DNA from: an uncultured Pseudoxanthomonas sp.
GTDB lineage: Bacteria; Pseudomonadota; Gammaproteobacteria; Xanthomonadales; Xanthomonadaceae
DNA length: 64,000 nt
NCBI GenBank assembly: GCA_946479745.1
Contig: CAMLGZ010000006.1
Coordinates: forward strand, 124,001 to 188,000
Direction: 5' to 3'
The notes below the pieces were generated by a model that saw nothing but the letters and a program-made list of their open reading frames with translations, was not told the DNA's origin and did not search any database. Shown one piece after another: positions 50,178-59,935 of the stretch. The position numbers and the translations under genes were made by a program. How positions within the stretch are numbered: the first letter of the stretch is position 1; each line of letters begins with the position of its first letter.

Positions 50178-50223
50178 GACAAATAAAAAGGGCTGCGAGC
50201 GATCGCAGCCCTTTTTATTTGTC
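50178..50223. terminator. Very long perfect terminator hairpin after tRNA-Asn
   Basis: Twenty-one uninterrupted base pairs: GACAAATAAAAAGGGCTGCG-A pairs with its exact complement ending TTTTTATTTGTC around a GCGA tetraloop. A/T tracts on both sides make it bidirectional, serving tRNA-Asn (plus) and the convergent DUF6496 gene (minus). Confidence 0.95.
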
Positions 50224-50256
50224 TGAAGCGTTCATTTATCCAAAGTGGAAATCCGC

Positions 50257-50760
50257 TCAGCTGGCATGTACGGCACGCGTATGCGCCGCCTTCTTCGCCG
50301 CCAACGAGCGGCCTTCCGCGCCTTTGGTTCGAGCGGCCTTCCTGGCTGCAGCCGAACGATCTTCGGCGCTTCGCTTGCCAGAGGCCGCCTTGGCCTGGCG
50401 CGACAACGCCCGTTTCGAGGCAGCAGCGCTTCCTTCCTGCTTTAGCGCATTTTTCACTGCTTTCGAACGCGCGGCCGAAGGGGTCTTTTTGTCCGCTGCA
50501 TCGCCTGTCTTCAAATCCTGCATCGCTTTCCGTCGCGTTTCCGCGCTGGCCTTTCCTGTCTCAGGCGGAGGCAGATCGACGCCCGCGCGGCGGGCCTTGG
50601 ACAAACCGATCGCGATTGCCTGCCTGGCGGATTTGGCGCCGTGCTTGCCTTCGCGGATATGGTCCATTTCCTCGCGTACGAATTCGCCGGCTTGCGTACT
50701 CGGTGCTTTCCCCTCGCGTTTGTCCTGCCTGGCGCGCCCTAGAGTTTTTTTCTCTGGCAT
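50257..50760 (-). CDS. Lys/Ala-rich basic protein with DUF6496-like domain
   Basis: 167 residues. The N-terminal third carries EFVREEMDHIREGKHGAKSA then RQAIAIGLSKARRAGVDLPP, the DUF6496-type motif. The remainder is a low-complexity, histone-H1-like basic tail of Ala/Lys/Arg/Ser (SRQAKAASGKRSAEDRSAAA, RTKGAEGRSLAAKKAAHTRA). AAAGGAGG stands 7 bases before ATG 50760. A nucleic-acid-binding role is suggested by composition only. Confidence 0.85.
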   Translation of the reverse strand: MPEKKTLGRARQDKREGKAPSTQAGEFVREEMDHIREGKHGAKSARQAIAIGLSKARRAGVDLPPPETGKASAETRRKAMQDLKTGDAADKKTPSAARSKAVKNALKQEGSAAASKRALSRQAKAASGKRSAEDRSAAARKAARTKGAEGRSLAAKKAAHTRAVHAS

Positions 50761-50780
50761 CGCAATTCCTCCTTTCAGTG

Positions 50781-50826
50781 AGAGGATCCAGCGCCGAGGA
50801 TGGAGTCCTCGACGGCTGGACCCTCT
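50781..50826. repeat. 46-base imperfect palindrome upstream of the DUF6496 gene
   Basis: AGAGGATCCAGCGCCGAGGA and the inverted TCCTCGACGGCTGGACCCTC then T, around a TGGAG loop. It lies in the 5' untranslated region of the minus-strand gene, 21 bases before the start codon; it could be a regulatory hairpin or a repeat remnant. The rest of the gap to lhr (50827-50997) shows nothing clear. Confidence 0.55.
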
Positions 50827-50997
50827 ACCGGAGGTTACTCTTCAGCACTTGAGCCGAAACTCGTGGCTCTCTCCGGCGTGCGAACACTAGCGCGACCGTT
50901 GTTACTGCATGATCAATATTAGGTTTCCGATTCGGTTTTCGATCCGGATCCATTTTGCATTTCTTCAGCCAGAAGAATGCGATGGATCGCGTCGGCA

Positions 50998-53900
50998 CTA
51001 GACCACGGTTGCGGCCGATGCGGGCGGCTTCCAGGCGGTGCGCTGCACCAACGCATCCATTGCCCGACGCTGCTCCTGCGCATCCAACGCAACCAGCCAC
51101 TGCGTCTGTCCGCCGATACTGGCTGCGATCGCCACTCCGTCCCGATAAAGCACGCTGGAGCCGGGAACGCGAGGAATCTTCGCGCCGACCAATACAGTAC
51201 CGAGCAGATTGGCCGGGTCGGCGGCGGAAATGCGCACAAGCTGTCCGTCGGCTGGCCGGCGCCTTATCTGCCGCAGCAGTCCGAGCGCCTCGGGCAGTGC
51301 GAACTGTTCTCCGGACAAGCCTGCGATGAAACGGCCACCGCGTATCTCACCGCGCGCTTCCAGCCGATGGTAGATGCGGGCCAATTCGCGCCAAGGGGGC
51401 AGCCAGGCCGCTTCGCGTTCGAGCATTCGCCAGCACACCACGCCGTATCGGCGCAGCAGAGTGCGGGCTACATGTTCCAAGGCCTCCGGCGATTTCTTCG
51501 CGGCCGGGTCGGCGTTGTTGGGCTGCCTTACCAGCGCCCATCGTCCCGCGTCCTGGATGCCGAACAGCGAATGGCGCCGCCGTCTGGACGAGGCAGAGGC
51601 GCGTTTGGAAGCGGGCACCAGCAGCGCGCGCAAGCCGGCGTAGCTGTCGCAGTGAACGCGGCCGCGCGCCACCAGTTCGGCCAGCGCATCTTCCAGTTCC
51701 GTCTTCAGCAGGTGCGCGCCTTCGGCCAGCTCGTCGAAGAAAGAGGCTCCGCTGGCGGTCAGCCATTCCACGACCTTGCCGGCGCGCGAGCTCATGCCCG
51801 TATCGTCGCCAGGTACCGGTGCCAGTTGGCGCCAGAACGGCGCGGCGCGCCGCGGCAGCAACAGCAACGGTGTGGAACGCAGCGAAGCGCTTGCGCCACC
51901 GCCGTCGGAAGCGCTCGGCCGCAACCGTGCCCACAAGATACGGCCGGACGTGCAAAGATCATCGAGCCAGGCGATGGAATAGTCCTGGACCCGGGCCGAC
52001 AACAGCTCGGCCTCCCAACCGGCTGCCGGCGCCTCGTAGCCTTCCAGTTGGCCCAGCACGACAGACAACGCCTCCGGTCCATTGACGCGGGCGGCAGGGG
52101 TCAGATGTTGCCAGTCGAACAGGAATCGTGCGAAATCGCGCGGCTCCACCGGCTCTATTTCCTGGCGCAGGCGTTTGAGCGTGTATCGGTGAATGCGGGC
52201 AAGCAGGTGTCTTTCGCACCACTCGATTTCTCCGGATCCCGGAGTAAAGCTGCCCTGCAATACATAGCCTTCATTCTGAAGTCCGAGCAGTGCCGTCTCT
52301 ATCTCCGCAAGCGACAGCTGCAGCTGTTCGGCAAGTTCGCGAACACGCACCGGACCCAGGCCGGAGAGGCGCGAGCGCAGCAGTTCGCGCATCGCCTCTT
52401 CGCTATTCCAGGGCGTTTCCGCGTATTCGCGCGGCACCTCCACCGGGGGAGACGCGATGGCCTGCGGATAAATGGCCGCCGCCTGCGGAAACCGTTCTGT
52501 GGCTACCCACCAGCCGATGCCGCGCAGCTCCAGCCGGGTAGCGCGGCCGTCCGCAGACAACGCCTGCAACCAGCGCTGCCAGTCGGGCGCCGCGCAGGCT
52601 TCGGCTTCCGTAATCAATCCCAGGCCGCTCAGGGCTTCGTGCATCTCGTCGGGATTCCGCGCATCGGGCCAAGCCTCGCGCCTGACCGCTTCTATGGCGT
52701 CGGCGTCGAGCTGGCCCAAATCCGCAGCGCTTTCCGGATCGACATAACGGCGGCTCTGCACCGCCTGCGTCCTGCGCTCTTCCAGTGGCGCATCGTCCAA
52801 ATAAGAATAGGGACGTGCGTTCAGCGCTTCAGCCGCCAGAGGCGAAGGCGCCGGCAGATCTCTGGCCAGCACTTCGACTTCTCCGGACTCGATGCGGCGC
52901 AGCAGATTCAACCAGCCGTCGGCGTCCATTGCGTCGTACAGGCAATCCCACAAGGTCTGCGCCACCAGCGGATGCTCGGGAATTTCACGCTCACCGACCA
53001 GATTCTCCGCGCACGCCACCTGATCGGGAAAAACCGTCGCCAGCAGGTCTTCCGATTTCATGCGCTGCAGTTGCGGAGGAACTTTCTTGCCGCCCTGGTA
53101 ACGCGGCAGCGCCAGGGCGGTGGTCGCGTTCCAGCGCCAGCGCACCGCGAACAACGGCGCATCCAGCAGCGCCTGTATCAGGACTTCGAGCGCCGAAGCC
53201 GATTTCAGATATTGCGCCACGTCCTGCAGCGGGAAGCTGTGGCTGGTGGAAAGCGACAGCACGATCGCGTCTTCGGTCGCGGCCGCCTGCAGTTCGAAAT
53301 TGAACTTGCGGCAGAAGCGCTTGCGCAACGCCAGTCCCCAGGCGCGGTTGACGCGGCTGCCATAGGGCGAATGAATCACCAATTGAGTGCCGCCGGATTC
53401 GTCGAAGAACCGTTCCATCACGATGCAGGTCTGCGTGGGCAACGCGCCGAGCGCAGCCTGTGCGCGCGCCAGATAATCCACGATCTGCTGCGCCGCCTCC
53501 CTCGGCAATCCTGCCTGCCCGACCAGCTGGTCGCATGCGACTTCTTGGCCGGATGCCTTTATCGCATCTCCGACTGCGGTGCGGAAACGCGAAACGCCGA
53601 AGGATAATTCATCGGTACGGCCGGGCGCCTCGCCCAGCCAGAACGGGATATTGGGCGGCGCGCCCTGCGCGTCTTCCACACGCACGCGGCCCGGCTCGAT
53701 CCGCAGGATCCGGTAGCTGGCGTTTCCGAGTTGGAAGATGTCGCCGGCCAGGCTTTCTACCGCGAAATCTTCGTTCACGGTTCCGATATTGTGCGCCTGC
53801 GGCTCCAGCAACACCGCGTAATCGCCGGTCTCTGGAATGGTGCCGCCTGACATCAAGGCAGTGATCCGCGCGCCCTTGCGCTCGCGCAGGCGGCGATGGA

Positions 53901-55347
53901 CAGCATCGCGGTGCACGTAGCCCGCCCGCGGACCGCGCCGGGTGGTGAAGCCTTCGGACAGCATCCGCACCACCGCATCGTAGTCCTCGCGCTGCAACCG
54001 CACGTACGGCCAGGCGCGGCGCAAAAGGGCGAAGAGTTCGTCTTCGTCCCATTCCGCGCACGCGACCTCGGCGACGATCTGCTGCGCCAGCACATCCAGC
54101 GGCGCCGGTTGTACGCGCAAGGCGTCGAGCTCTCCCTTGGCTATGCAATCGAGCAATGCCGCACATTCCAGCAGTTCGTCGCGGGATTGCGGGAACAACC
54201 GCGCCTTGGGTATTCCTCCGACCGCATGTCCAGAACGCCCGGCGCGCTGCAGGAAGGTGGCTATGGAACGCGGCGATCCCAGTTGGCAAACCAGGTCGAC
54301 GTCGCCGATATCCAATCCCAGCTCAAGGGACGCGGTGGCCACCAGCACTTTCAGATCTCCGCGCTTGAGCCGTTGCTCGGCGTCCAACCGCGCTTCCTTG
54401 GCCAGGCTTCCATGATGGGCCGCAACGGCCTGCTTGCCCAACAGTTCACCCAGGTGGCGGGCCGCGCGCTCGGCCATGCGCCGCGTATTGACGAAGACCA
54501 GGGTGGTGCGATGGGCACGTACCAGATCGGCGACACGCACGTAGACCTGTTCCCACTGATCGTTGGACATTACTGCCGCCAGCGGCGTAGGCGGAATTTC
54601 CAGCGCCAGATCGCGCTGTTTGGCGTAGCCGATATCGACGATCGCACAATCGACGATGGCATGATCGGTAGCTCCAGCGGGCGCAGAGCCGCAGCCCACC
54701 AGGAATCGCGCCACCTCATCGATCGGCTTTTGCGTAGCCGACAGCCCGATGCGCACCAGCGGCGCCGTGCACAACGCCTGCAGGCGCTCCAGCGACAGTG
54801 AAAGATGGCTGCCGCGCTTGCTGGCGGCCACGGCGTGGATTTCGTCCACGATCACTGTGCGTGTCGTGGACAGCATGGCGCGCCCCGACGCCGATCCCAA
54901 CAAGACATAAAGCGACTCGGGCGTAGTGACCAGGATATGAGGGGGCTTCCGCAGACTCTGCTGGCGTTCTTTTTGCGGCGTATCCCCCGTGCGCACCGCC
55001 GTGCGGATATCGACGTCCGGCAAGCCCAAGGCTGCGAGTTCCTGGCGGATTCCCTCCAGCGGCGCCTCCAGATTCAGCCTGATATCGTTTGAGAGCGCTT
55101 TCAGGGGCGAGATGTAGAGGACGATCGTTTCGTCGGCCAGTCCCTCCGGCTGCAGTCCCGTACGCACCAGTTCATCCAGCGCCGCCAGGAAAGCAGTCAG
55201 CGTCTTGCCCGAGCCGGTGGGCGCGGCCACCAGGGTGTTGCGCCCTGCCCTGATTTGCGGCCACGCCTCGGCTTGCGCCTGCGTAGGCGCGCCGAAGGTA
55301 CGGCCGAACCAGTTGGCGACAGCGGGATGGAAAGTATCGAGAGGCAT
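50998..55347 (-). CDS. lhr: Lhr family ATP-dependent helicase (large, with C-terminal extension)
   Basis: 1449-residue superfamily-2 helicase close in size to E. coli Lhr (about 1538). Q motif-like [14 protein letters not shown], Walker [39 protein letters not shown], Walker [21 protein letters not shown], motif [31 protein letters not shown], motif [16 protein letters not shown], then the winged-helix and long Lhr-CTD. Thought to act in DNA repair under stress. It is followed by nothing on its strand; no MBL-fold or ligase partner is adjacent. Confidence 0.96.
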   Translation of the reverse strand: MPLDTFHPAVANWFGRTFGAPTQAQAEAWPQIRAGRNTLVAAPTGSGKTLTAFLAALDELVRTGLQPEGLADETIVLYISPLKALSNDIRLNLEAPLEGIRQELAALGLPDVDIRTAVRTGDTPQKERQQSLRKPPHILVTTPESLYVLLGSASGRAMLSTTRTVIVDEIHAVAASKRGSHLSLSLERLQALCTAPLVRIGLSATQKPIDEVARFLVGCGSAPAGATDHAIVDCAIVDIGYAKQRDLALEIPPTPLAAVMSNDQWEQVYVRVADLVRAHRTTLVFVNTRRMAERAARHLGELLGKQAVAAHHGSLAKEARLDAEQRLKRGDLKVLVATASLELGLDIGDVDLVCQLGSPRSIATFLQRAGRSGHAVGGIPKARLFPQSRDELLECAALLDCIAKGELDALRVQPAPLDVLAQQIVAEVACAEWDEDELFALLRRAWPYVRLQREDYDAVVRMLSEGFTTRRGPRAGYVHRDAVHRRLRERKGARITALMSGGTIPETGDYAVLLEPQAHNIGTVNEDFAVESLAGDIFQLGNASYRILRIEPGRVRVEDAQGAPPNIPFWLGEAPGRTDELSFGVSRFRTAVGDAIKASGQEVACDQLVGQAGLPREAAQQIVDYLARAQAALGALPTQTCIVMERFFDESGGTQLVIHSPYGSRVNRAWGLALRKRFCRKFNFELQAAATEDAIVLSLSTSHSFPLQDVAQYLKSASALEVLIQALLDAPLFAVRWRWNATTALALPRYQGGKKVPPQLQRMKSEDLLATVFPDQVACAENLVGEREIPEHPLVAQTLWDCLYDAMDADGWLNLLRRIESGEVEVLARDLPAPSPLAAEALNARPYSYLDDAPLEERRTQAVQSRRYVDPESAADLGQLDADAIEAVRREAWPDARNPDEMHEALSGLGLITEAEACAAPDWQRWLQALSADGRATRLELRGIGWWVATERFPQAAAIYPQAIASPPVEVPREYAETPWNSEEAMRELLRSRLSGLGPVRVRELAEQLQLSLAEIETALLGLQNEGYVLQGSFTPGSGEIEWCERHLLARIHRYTLKRLRQEIEPVEPRDFARFLFDWQHLTPAARVNGPEALSVVLGQLEGYEAPAAGWEAELLSARVQDYSIAWLDDLCTSGRILWARLRPSASDGGGASASLRSTPLLLLPRRAAPFWRQLAPVPGDDTGMSSRAGKVVEWLTASGASFFDELAEGAHLLKTELEDALAELVARGRVHCDSYAGLRALLVPASKRASASSRRRRHSLFGIQDAGRWALVRQPNNADPAAKKSPEALEHVARTLLRRYGVVCWRMLEREAAWLPPWRELARIYHRLEARGEIRGGRFIAGLSGEQFALPEALGLLRQIRRRPADGQLVRISAADPANLLGTVLVGAKIPRVPGSSVLYRDGVAIAASIGGQTQWLVALDAQEQRRAMDALVQRTAWKPPASAATVV

Positions 55348-55502
55348 TGAGGGAATCGGCGAATGGCTGCGAACGGCCTGGATTACGGATACAGCGGGGC
55401 GCGGATCAAGAGTCTAAATGGGGCCGGATACCGGCTATCCAACTATACGGGGCGTAAACAAGACGTGTCCTAGAATACGAACGCTTTCTACGGAGGTTTG
55501 CC

Positions 55503-56048
55503 ATGCCGCACTCGCATGTGGTCGAGAAGGCCGCCGGCTCATGTCCTGCGACCGAAATATTCCGTCTGGCGCCCGACGGCGCCATACCCAACAGCACGCA
55601 GCCGGCGCTGGTCTACCGCGGCGTTTTCTCGCAACGCAATGACGCGGGCGCGCAGTGGCTGGAACAGCGGTTCGCCGACAACGGCTGGACCGATGCCTGG
55701 CGATCGAGCGTTTATCCGTTCCACCATTTCCACAGCAACACGCATGAGGTGCTGGGCGCATTTGCGGGAAAGGCTCTTCTTCAGCTCGGCGGCGATCGCG
55801 GCCCGGAAGTGGATCTGCGGGCCGGCGACGTATTGGTCATTCCGGCGGGCGTCGCTCATCGCAAACTGCGTGAAACCGATGGGTTCCAGGTAGTCGGGGC
55901 TTATCCGGAAGGCCGTGAGCCGGATATGCGCACGGGCGTGGAAAGCGAGCATGAAACCATCGAAAAGGCGGTCGCGCAGGTGCCCGTGCCAGCGGCCGAT
56001 CCCGTGTTCGGTACGGGCACGGACGGTTTGCGCGTCTTCTGGCGCTAG
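55503..56048 (+). CDS. Cupin-domain protein
   Basis: 181 residues, single cupin fold: the first metal-binding motif is FHHFHSNTHEVLGAFAGKAL and the second is DVLVIPAGVAHRKLRETDGF, each with the His/Glu residues of a metal cupin. The order resembles the YjlB-type cupins. GGAGG seven bases before ATG 55503 marks the start. Monocistronic; the substrate is unknown. Confidence 0.88.
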   Translation: MPHSHVVEKAAGSCPATEIFRLAPDGAIPNSTQPALVYRGVFSQRNDAGAQWLEQRFADNGWTDAWRSSVYPFHHFHSNTHEVLGAFAGKALLQLGGDRGPEVDLRAGDVLVIPAGVAHRKLRETDGFQVVGAYPEGREPDMRTGVESEHETIEKAVAQVPVPAADPVFGTGTDGLRVFWR

Positions 56049-56189
56049 CGACGCCGAGTCCGCATCAGCAGACGAAAAAGCGGCAGTGACTCCTATAGGG
56101 CCCGGTCGCGATGGAGCGTTGGAGAATCTGCGGAATTGTCCAAGCGATTCGTGACTGCCGCGCTATCACGCCGGCTCAATGAGGCAGGC

Positions 56190-56609
56190 TCAATGAGGTT
56201 GCGAAACATGCCGGGAAACCTCGGCCTTCATCGAGCGCGTATCCGTTCTGCGCTCCAGGTCGGCCAAGGCCACAATGCCGCATACCCGTCCCTGCGCATC
56301 GACGATCGGTACGCGACGGACCCGTTCCCGGGCCATCAGATCGGCGCACTCCTTCAGGTCGGCGTCCTGCCCCAAGGTTATCGCGGGGCTCGTCATGCAG
56401 TCTTGCGCGCGCACTTGTTTGGGATCGTGTCCGTACGCCACAAGACGAACCACGATATCCCGATCCGTTACCACGCCGATCGGTTTTTCGTCATGCACGA
56501 TAGGTATCTCGCCAACATCATTGTCCAGCATCTTGCGAGCTACTTCGCTCAAGTAGGTGGATCCGGCGGCCACGACGGGATTCGGCGTCATTACGTTCTT
56601 GACTTTCAC
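56190..56609 (-). CDS. CBS-domain pair protein
   Basis: 139 residues made of two CBS repeats: KVKNVMTPNPVVAAGSTYLS with EIPIVHDEKPIGVVTDRDIV, and AQDCMTSPAITLGQDADLKE with RRVPIVDAQGRVCGIVALAD. The GTG at 56609 is chosen because GGAAAG lies just before and it begins the first repeat as usual. Stand-alone CBS pairs bind adenosine nucleotides and often respond to energy or stress. A direct repeat of GGCTCAATGAGG spans its stop codon. Confidence 0.9.
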   Translation of the reverse strand: MKVKNVMTPNPVVAAGSTYLSEVARKMLDNDVGEIPIVHDEKPIGVVTDRDIVVRLVAYGHDPKQVRAQDCMTSPAITLGQDADLKECADLMARERVRRVPIVDAQGRVCGIVALADLERRTDTRSMKAEVSRHVSQPH

Positions 56610-56862
56610 TGATCTTTCCTTGGCTGGGGAGCTCGATCCTCTCGCAGCTGCGATCAAATGCCCGTCAATCTGCCGTTAAATCCTGGTGATTTGTCTGCTT
56701 GAATTAGCTCTGGCTATCGTCGCTCGTCAAGTGGTCGACTAGCTGCGCAGGTTTCATTCCGAAGAGTGAAAACCCTGTGTGCGCGAAGCCCTCAGCGTTT
56801 TGCGCGACCTTTACAGTATTACTGCGATGGTTTGGGCCCATCGAAAGGACGTGGATTCAGCC

Positions 56863-57474
56863 ATGAAGACCTTACTCACTATCGGCGCCGTACTGGCGCT
56901 AGCGGTCGCTAGTGGTTGCGATCGCCGTGAAATTCCACAGAACCAGCTCACTCCCGAACCCGATGCCGCAACGTCCCCGGCTCCTGACGCTACCGAGCCT
57001 GCGGGTACTCCTGAAGCGTTGCCTGCTACCTCTACTACTACGACAGACGATTCGCTCGCGCTCGGGCTGCTGGCCGCAGTCAATGAGCATGAGATCGCCG
57101 CCGCCCAGCAAGCCGAGAGCAAAAAAGTCTCCGCACCGGTTTTTGCTTATGCGCAAATGATGGAAAAGCAGCATGGCGATAATCTCTCCAAAACCAAGTC
57201 ACTGGGAAGTTTGGCCTCTACTCCCGAAGTGCAGGCGATGAAGGACAAGGGCAAGAGCGATCTGGAGGCACTGAGCCAGAAGAACGGCAAGGATTACGAG
57301 ACCGCATACGTGGACGCGATGGTCAGCGGACACACCGAAGCGTTGGCGCTGATAGATGGCCGCCTGTTGAGCCTGGCCTCGGTCGGTCCGATCAAGGACC
57401 ATATCATCGAAACGCGCGGCCACGTGGTGACGCATCTCGAGGAAGCCAGAAAGCTACAAGCAAAGGAGCAATGA
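56863..57474 (+). CDS. DUF4142-like lipoprotein
   Basis: 203 residues. Lipoprotein signal MKTLLTIGAVLALAVASGC, then a Pro/Ala/Thr linker (PEPDAATSPAPDATEPAGTP), then a ferritin-like helical DUF4142 domain: AVNEHEIAAAQQAESKKVSA, VFAYAQMMEKQHGDNLSKTK, and a C-terminal VTHLEEARKLQAKEQ. GAAAGGAC stands before ATG 56863. Periplasmic stress-linked proteins of this family are common beside osmotic genes; function is not known. Confidence 0.9.
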   Translation: MKTLLTIGAVLALAVASGCDRREIPQNQLTPEPDAATSPAPDATEPAGTPEALPATSTTTTDDSLALGLLAAVNEHEIAAAQQAESKKVSAPVFAYAQMMEKQHGDNLSKTKSLGSLASTPEVQAMKDKGKSDLEALSQKNGKDYETAYVDAMVSGHTEALALIDGRLLSLASVGPIKDHIIETRGHVVTHLEEARKLQAKEQ

Positions 57475-57541
57475 CTTTTTCGCGGCTCCACGGTTCTGAG
57501 TCCGGGATCGTGCTCCGATCAAGACTCAAACGATGAACGCG

Positions 57542-57562
57542 GCTATACGAGCTGCTATACGA
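57542..57562 (+). promoter_or_regulatory. Tandem GCTATACGA, possible stress-sigma -10 elements
   Basis: GCTATACGA occurs twice at a 12-base period. CTATAC resembles the extended -10 of RpoS promoters, and trehalose synthesis is RpoS-dependent in E. coli. This would give a 5' leader of roughly 140 bases for otsB. Weak evidence. Confidence 0.25.
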
Positions 57563-57680
57563 CTGGGTGGATCAAGACGCGCTTTGAAACGCACCGCGTT
57601 GAACCATTTTACGTTCGCATAACTCCTTCTCAGCAATAAAACAGACAAATGTTTGCAGCGCATGAAGACATATTCCACAC

Positions 57681-57716
57681 CATGCTTACATCCTGATTCC
57701 TAGGATGTAACGCATG
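57681..57716 (+). promoter_or_regulatory. Hairpin sequestering the Shine-Dalgarno and start codon of otsB
   Basis: CATGCTTACATCCT (57681-57694) pairs with AGGATGTAACGCATG (57702-57716): fourteen Watson-Crick pairs interrupted only by one bulged C (57711), with a seven-base loop GATTCCT. The 3' arm contains the AGGA ribosome-binding site (57702-57705) and the whole AUG of otsB (57714-57716). As RNA this would block translation until melted or opened by a factor; as DNA the TTACATCCT/AGGATGTAA dyad could be an operator. Confidence 0.8.
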
Positions 57717-58475
57717 GAAACAGATCATGCTTTACCCGAACCGCCTCATATCAAAGACAATTGGGCATTATTTCTGGATGTCGATGGCTCTCTCGCCGAA
57801 CATGCTCCGACACCCGAAGCCGTACGCATAGATCCCGCCGTCAAGCACGCACTGCCTGCGTTATCGCGTCTGTGCGGCGGCGCCGTAGCGCTGGTAAGCG
57901 GACGCTCGATACAGTCGCTGGACTCATTGTTCCTTCCGATCAATGTCGCCGCTATCGCCGGCTTGCACGGAATGGAACGTCGTGGGCATGACTACCATGT
58001 GCCGCCGCCGGCGATGAACGATGATTTTCTTGCGCTCGCAGATGAAGCGCGAGCGATAGCCGCAGAGTTTCCCGGCGCCCTGGTGGAATGCAAGGGAAGC
58101 TGCCTGTTTCTGCACTGGCGCGCCGCTCCCGAGGCGGCATTTTCGCTCACGGCTTTCGCCGAATCGTTGAAGGCAAGGTTGGCCAATCATCGCCTGCACC
58201 CCGGGGCGCACGGCATCGAAGTACGGCCGGTCGGTGTGGACAAAGGCGTCGCGATTGCCGCCTTCATGGAAGAGGCGCCTTTCCGGGGTCGCCGACCGGC
58301 ATTCATAGGCGACGACCCGGCCGATGAGCCCGGATTCGCGGTGGTCAATGCATACGACGGCATCAGTGTCCTCGTCGGCGCTCCACGAGAAACCGCGGCG
58401 CGATACCGGCTGGAGCGTCCCTCTCAAATACGGCGTTGGCTGTTGGCGTCGCTGGACGAGGAGCAGGCGGCATGA
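57714..58475 (+). CDS. otsB: Trehalose-6-phosphate phosphatase
   Basis: HAD-superfamily phosphatase releasing trehalose; 253 residues. Motif I is LFLDVDGSLAEH (Ser where DVDGTL is usual), motif II LVSGRS, a lysine in GVDKGVAIAAFMEE, motif IV GDDPADEPGF (Ala where GDDxTDE is usual). All catalytic Asp residues remain. The ATG at 57714 is the only sensible start, since motif I begins about residue 20, and it lies inside a hairpin. First gene of a plus-strand operon; its stop overlaps otsA (ATGA). Confidence 0.95.
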   Translation: METDHALPEPPHIKDNWALFLDVDGSLAEHAPTPEAVRIDPAVKHALPALSRLCGGAVALVSGRSIQSLDSLFLPINVAAIAGLHGMERRGHDYHVPPPAMNDDFLALADEARAIAAEFPGALVECKGSCLFLHWRAAPEAAFSLTAFAESLKARLANHRLHPGAHGIEVRPVGVDKGVAIAAFMEEAPFRGRRPAFIGDDPADEPGFAVVNAYDGISVLVGAPRETAARYRLERPSQIRRWLLASLDEEQAA

Positions 58476-59935
58476 AATGCCGTTCCCTGCCGGTTGTTGG
58501 CGCGCGCGCTTTGGGCCGTACCGTATTGGTGTCCAATCGCGTCGCCCTGCCGGGCGAAACACAGACGGGAGGACTTGCCGTTGCCCTGAGCACGGCAATG
58601 GAAGATCGCCCGGCCCTATGGCTTGGCTGGAGCGGTCGGCTCTCCAGCGGAACCGAACCCTCCCTCGACATCACTCGTGTCCGAGGGCTCGACTATGCGC
58701 TGCTGGATCTTCCCGCGGACGACTTCGACGACTACTACCATGGTTTCGCCAATCGCGTGCTGTGGCCGCTGTTCCACTATCGCATCGATCTGGTGGATTA
58801 CCACCGCGAGCAACAAGACGCATACCTTCGCATCAACCGCCATTTCGCCAATGCTCTGGTGCGGCAGCTGCGCGCCGATGACGTCATATGGGTCCACGAC
58901 TACCACCTGATTCCGCTCGCGCGCTGCCTTCGCGAACTGGGCGTCGATAACCGCATTGGCTTCTTCCTGCACGTGCCATTGCCGCCGCCCGACGTTCTGG
59001 ACACCCTGCCGGCGCATGAAACGCTGCTGGGCGCGTTGGTCTCTTACGATCTGGTGGGCTTCCAGACCCGCAGCGATCTGGCCAACTTCCGCCAATACCT
59101 GCAGCAGCACCGCATATCGCCCAGAACCGCGCACCGCAGTTGCCACAGCGATGCTTTCCCTATCGGCATCGACGTGGACGCCATAGCGACCATTGCCAAG
59201 GGCGACGAAGCCAGAGTGGCCGGACACGAACTGCGTGCCAGTCTTTCCGGCCGGAAGCTGGCCATAGGTGTGGACCGACTGGACTATTCCAAGGGCTTGC
59301 CCGAGCGTTTCAAAGCGTTCGAGCGTCACTTGGAAGGCAGCGGTCAGAACGCCAGTCAGCTGACCTATCTGCAGATCGCACCCCCCAGTCGCACCCGCGT
59401 GCCCGAGTACCGGAGCCTGCGGCGCGAGCTTGAGGGGCTTGCCGGCCACATCAACGGTCGCCATGCCAAGCCGGACTGGACGCCGATCCGATATGTCAAC
59501 GACAGCTTCCCGCAGGCGGTGCTGACCGGTTTCTATCGGGCTGCGGATATCGCTCTGATCACTCCGTTGCGCGACGGCATGAATTTGGTGGCCAAGGAGT
59601 ATCTGGCTTCGCAGTCGCCACAGAATCCGGGTGCGCTGGTGCTGTCCCGCTTCGCAGGCGCTGCGGAAGTCCTGGAGCAGGCGTTGCTGGTCAATCCGCA
59701 CGACATCGACGAAATGGCGGACGCCATCGGTACCGCAGCCACGATGCCGTTGAGCGAACGCCAGGATCGCTGGCACGCAATGATGGAGACGCTGCGCAAT
59801 AACGATGTAGGCCACTGGGCACGCCGCTTCCTGACGGCGCTGCGGCAGCCGCAAAGGGAGGTATCGCCGGGGATCGTGTCGGAACCGCTTCAAGACCATG
59901 GCGCGCGGCTTTCCATTGCCGGCAGGACGGAATGA
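58472..59935 (+). CDS. otsA: Alpha,alpha-trehalose-phosphate synthase
   Basis: GT20 enzyme joining UDP-glucose and glucose-6-phosphate; 487 residues. VLVSNRVALPGETQTGGLAV, LGWSGR, WPLFHYR, WVHDYHLIPLAR, GFFLHVPLPPPDVL, GVDRLDYSKGLPERFKAFER and ALITPLRDGMNLVAKEYLAS include the expected Arg, Asp, His, Arg/Lys and Asp substrate residues. ATG at 58472 overlaps otsB by four bases, and its own stop overlaps the next gene likewise, indicating translational coupling. Order otsB-otsA is as in E. coli otsBA. Confidence 0.97.
   Translation: MKCRSLPVVGARALGRTVLVSNRVALPGETQTGGLAVALSTAMEDRPALWLGWSGRLSSGTEPSLDITRVRGLDYALLDLPADDFDDYYHGFANRVLWPLFHYRIDLVDYHREQQDAYLRINRHFANALVRQLRADDVIWVHDYHLIPLARCLRELGVDNRIGFFLHVPLPPPDVLDTLPAHETLLGALVSYDLVGFQTRSDLANFRQYLQQHRISPRTAHRSCHSDAFPIGIDVDAIATIAKGDEARVAGHELRASLSGRKLAIGVDRLDYSKGLPERFKAFERHLEGSGQNASQLTYLQIAPPSRTRVPEYRSLRRELEGLAGHINGRHAKPDWTPIRYVNDSFPQAVLTGFYRAADIALITPLRDGMNLVAKEYLASQSPQNPGALVLSRFAGAAEVLEQALLVNPHDIDEMADAIGTAATMPLSERQDRWHAMMETLRNNDVGHWARRFLTALRQPQREVSPGIVSEPLQDHGARLSIAGRTE

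Noticed and set aside
50977..53607. 876-codon plus-strand frame opposite lhr
   Set aside because: The minus strand carries the complete helicase motif series; the plus frame is Arg/Gln-rich with no recognisable motif.
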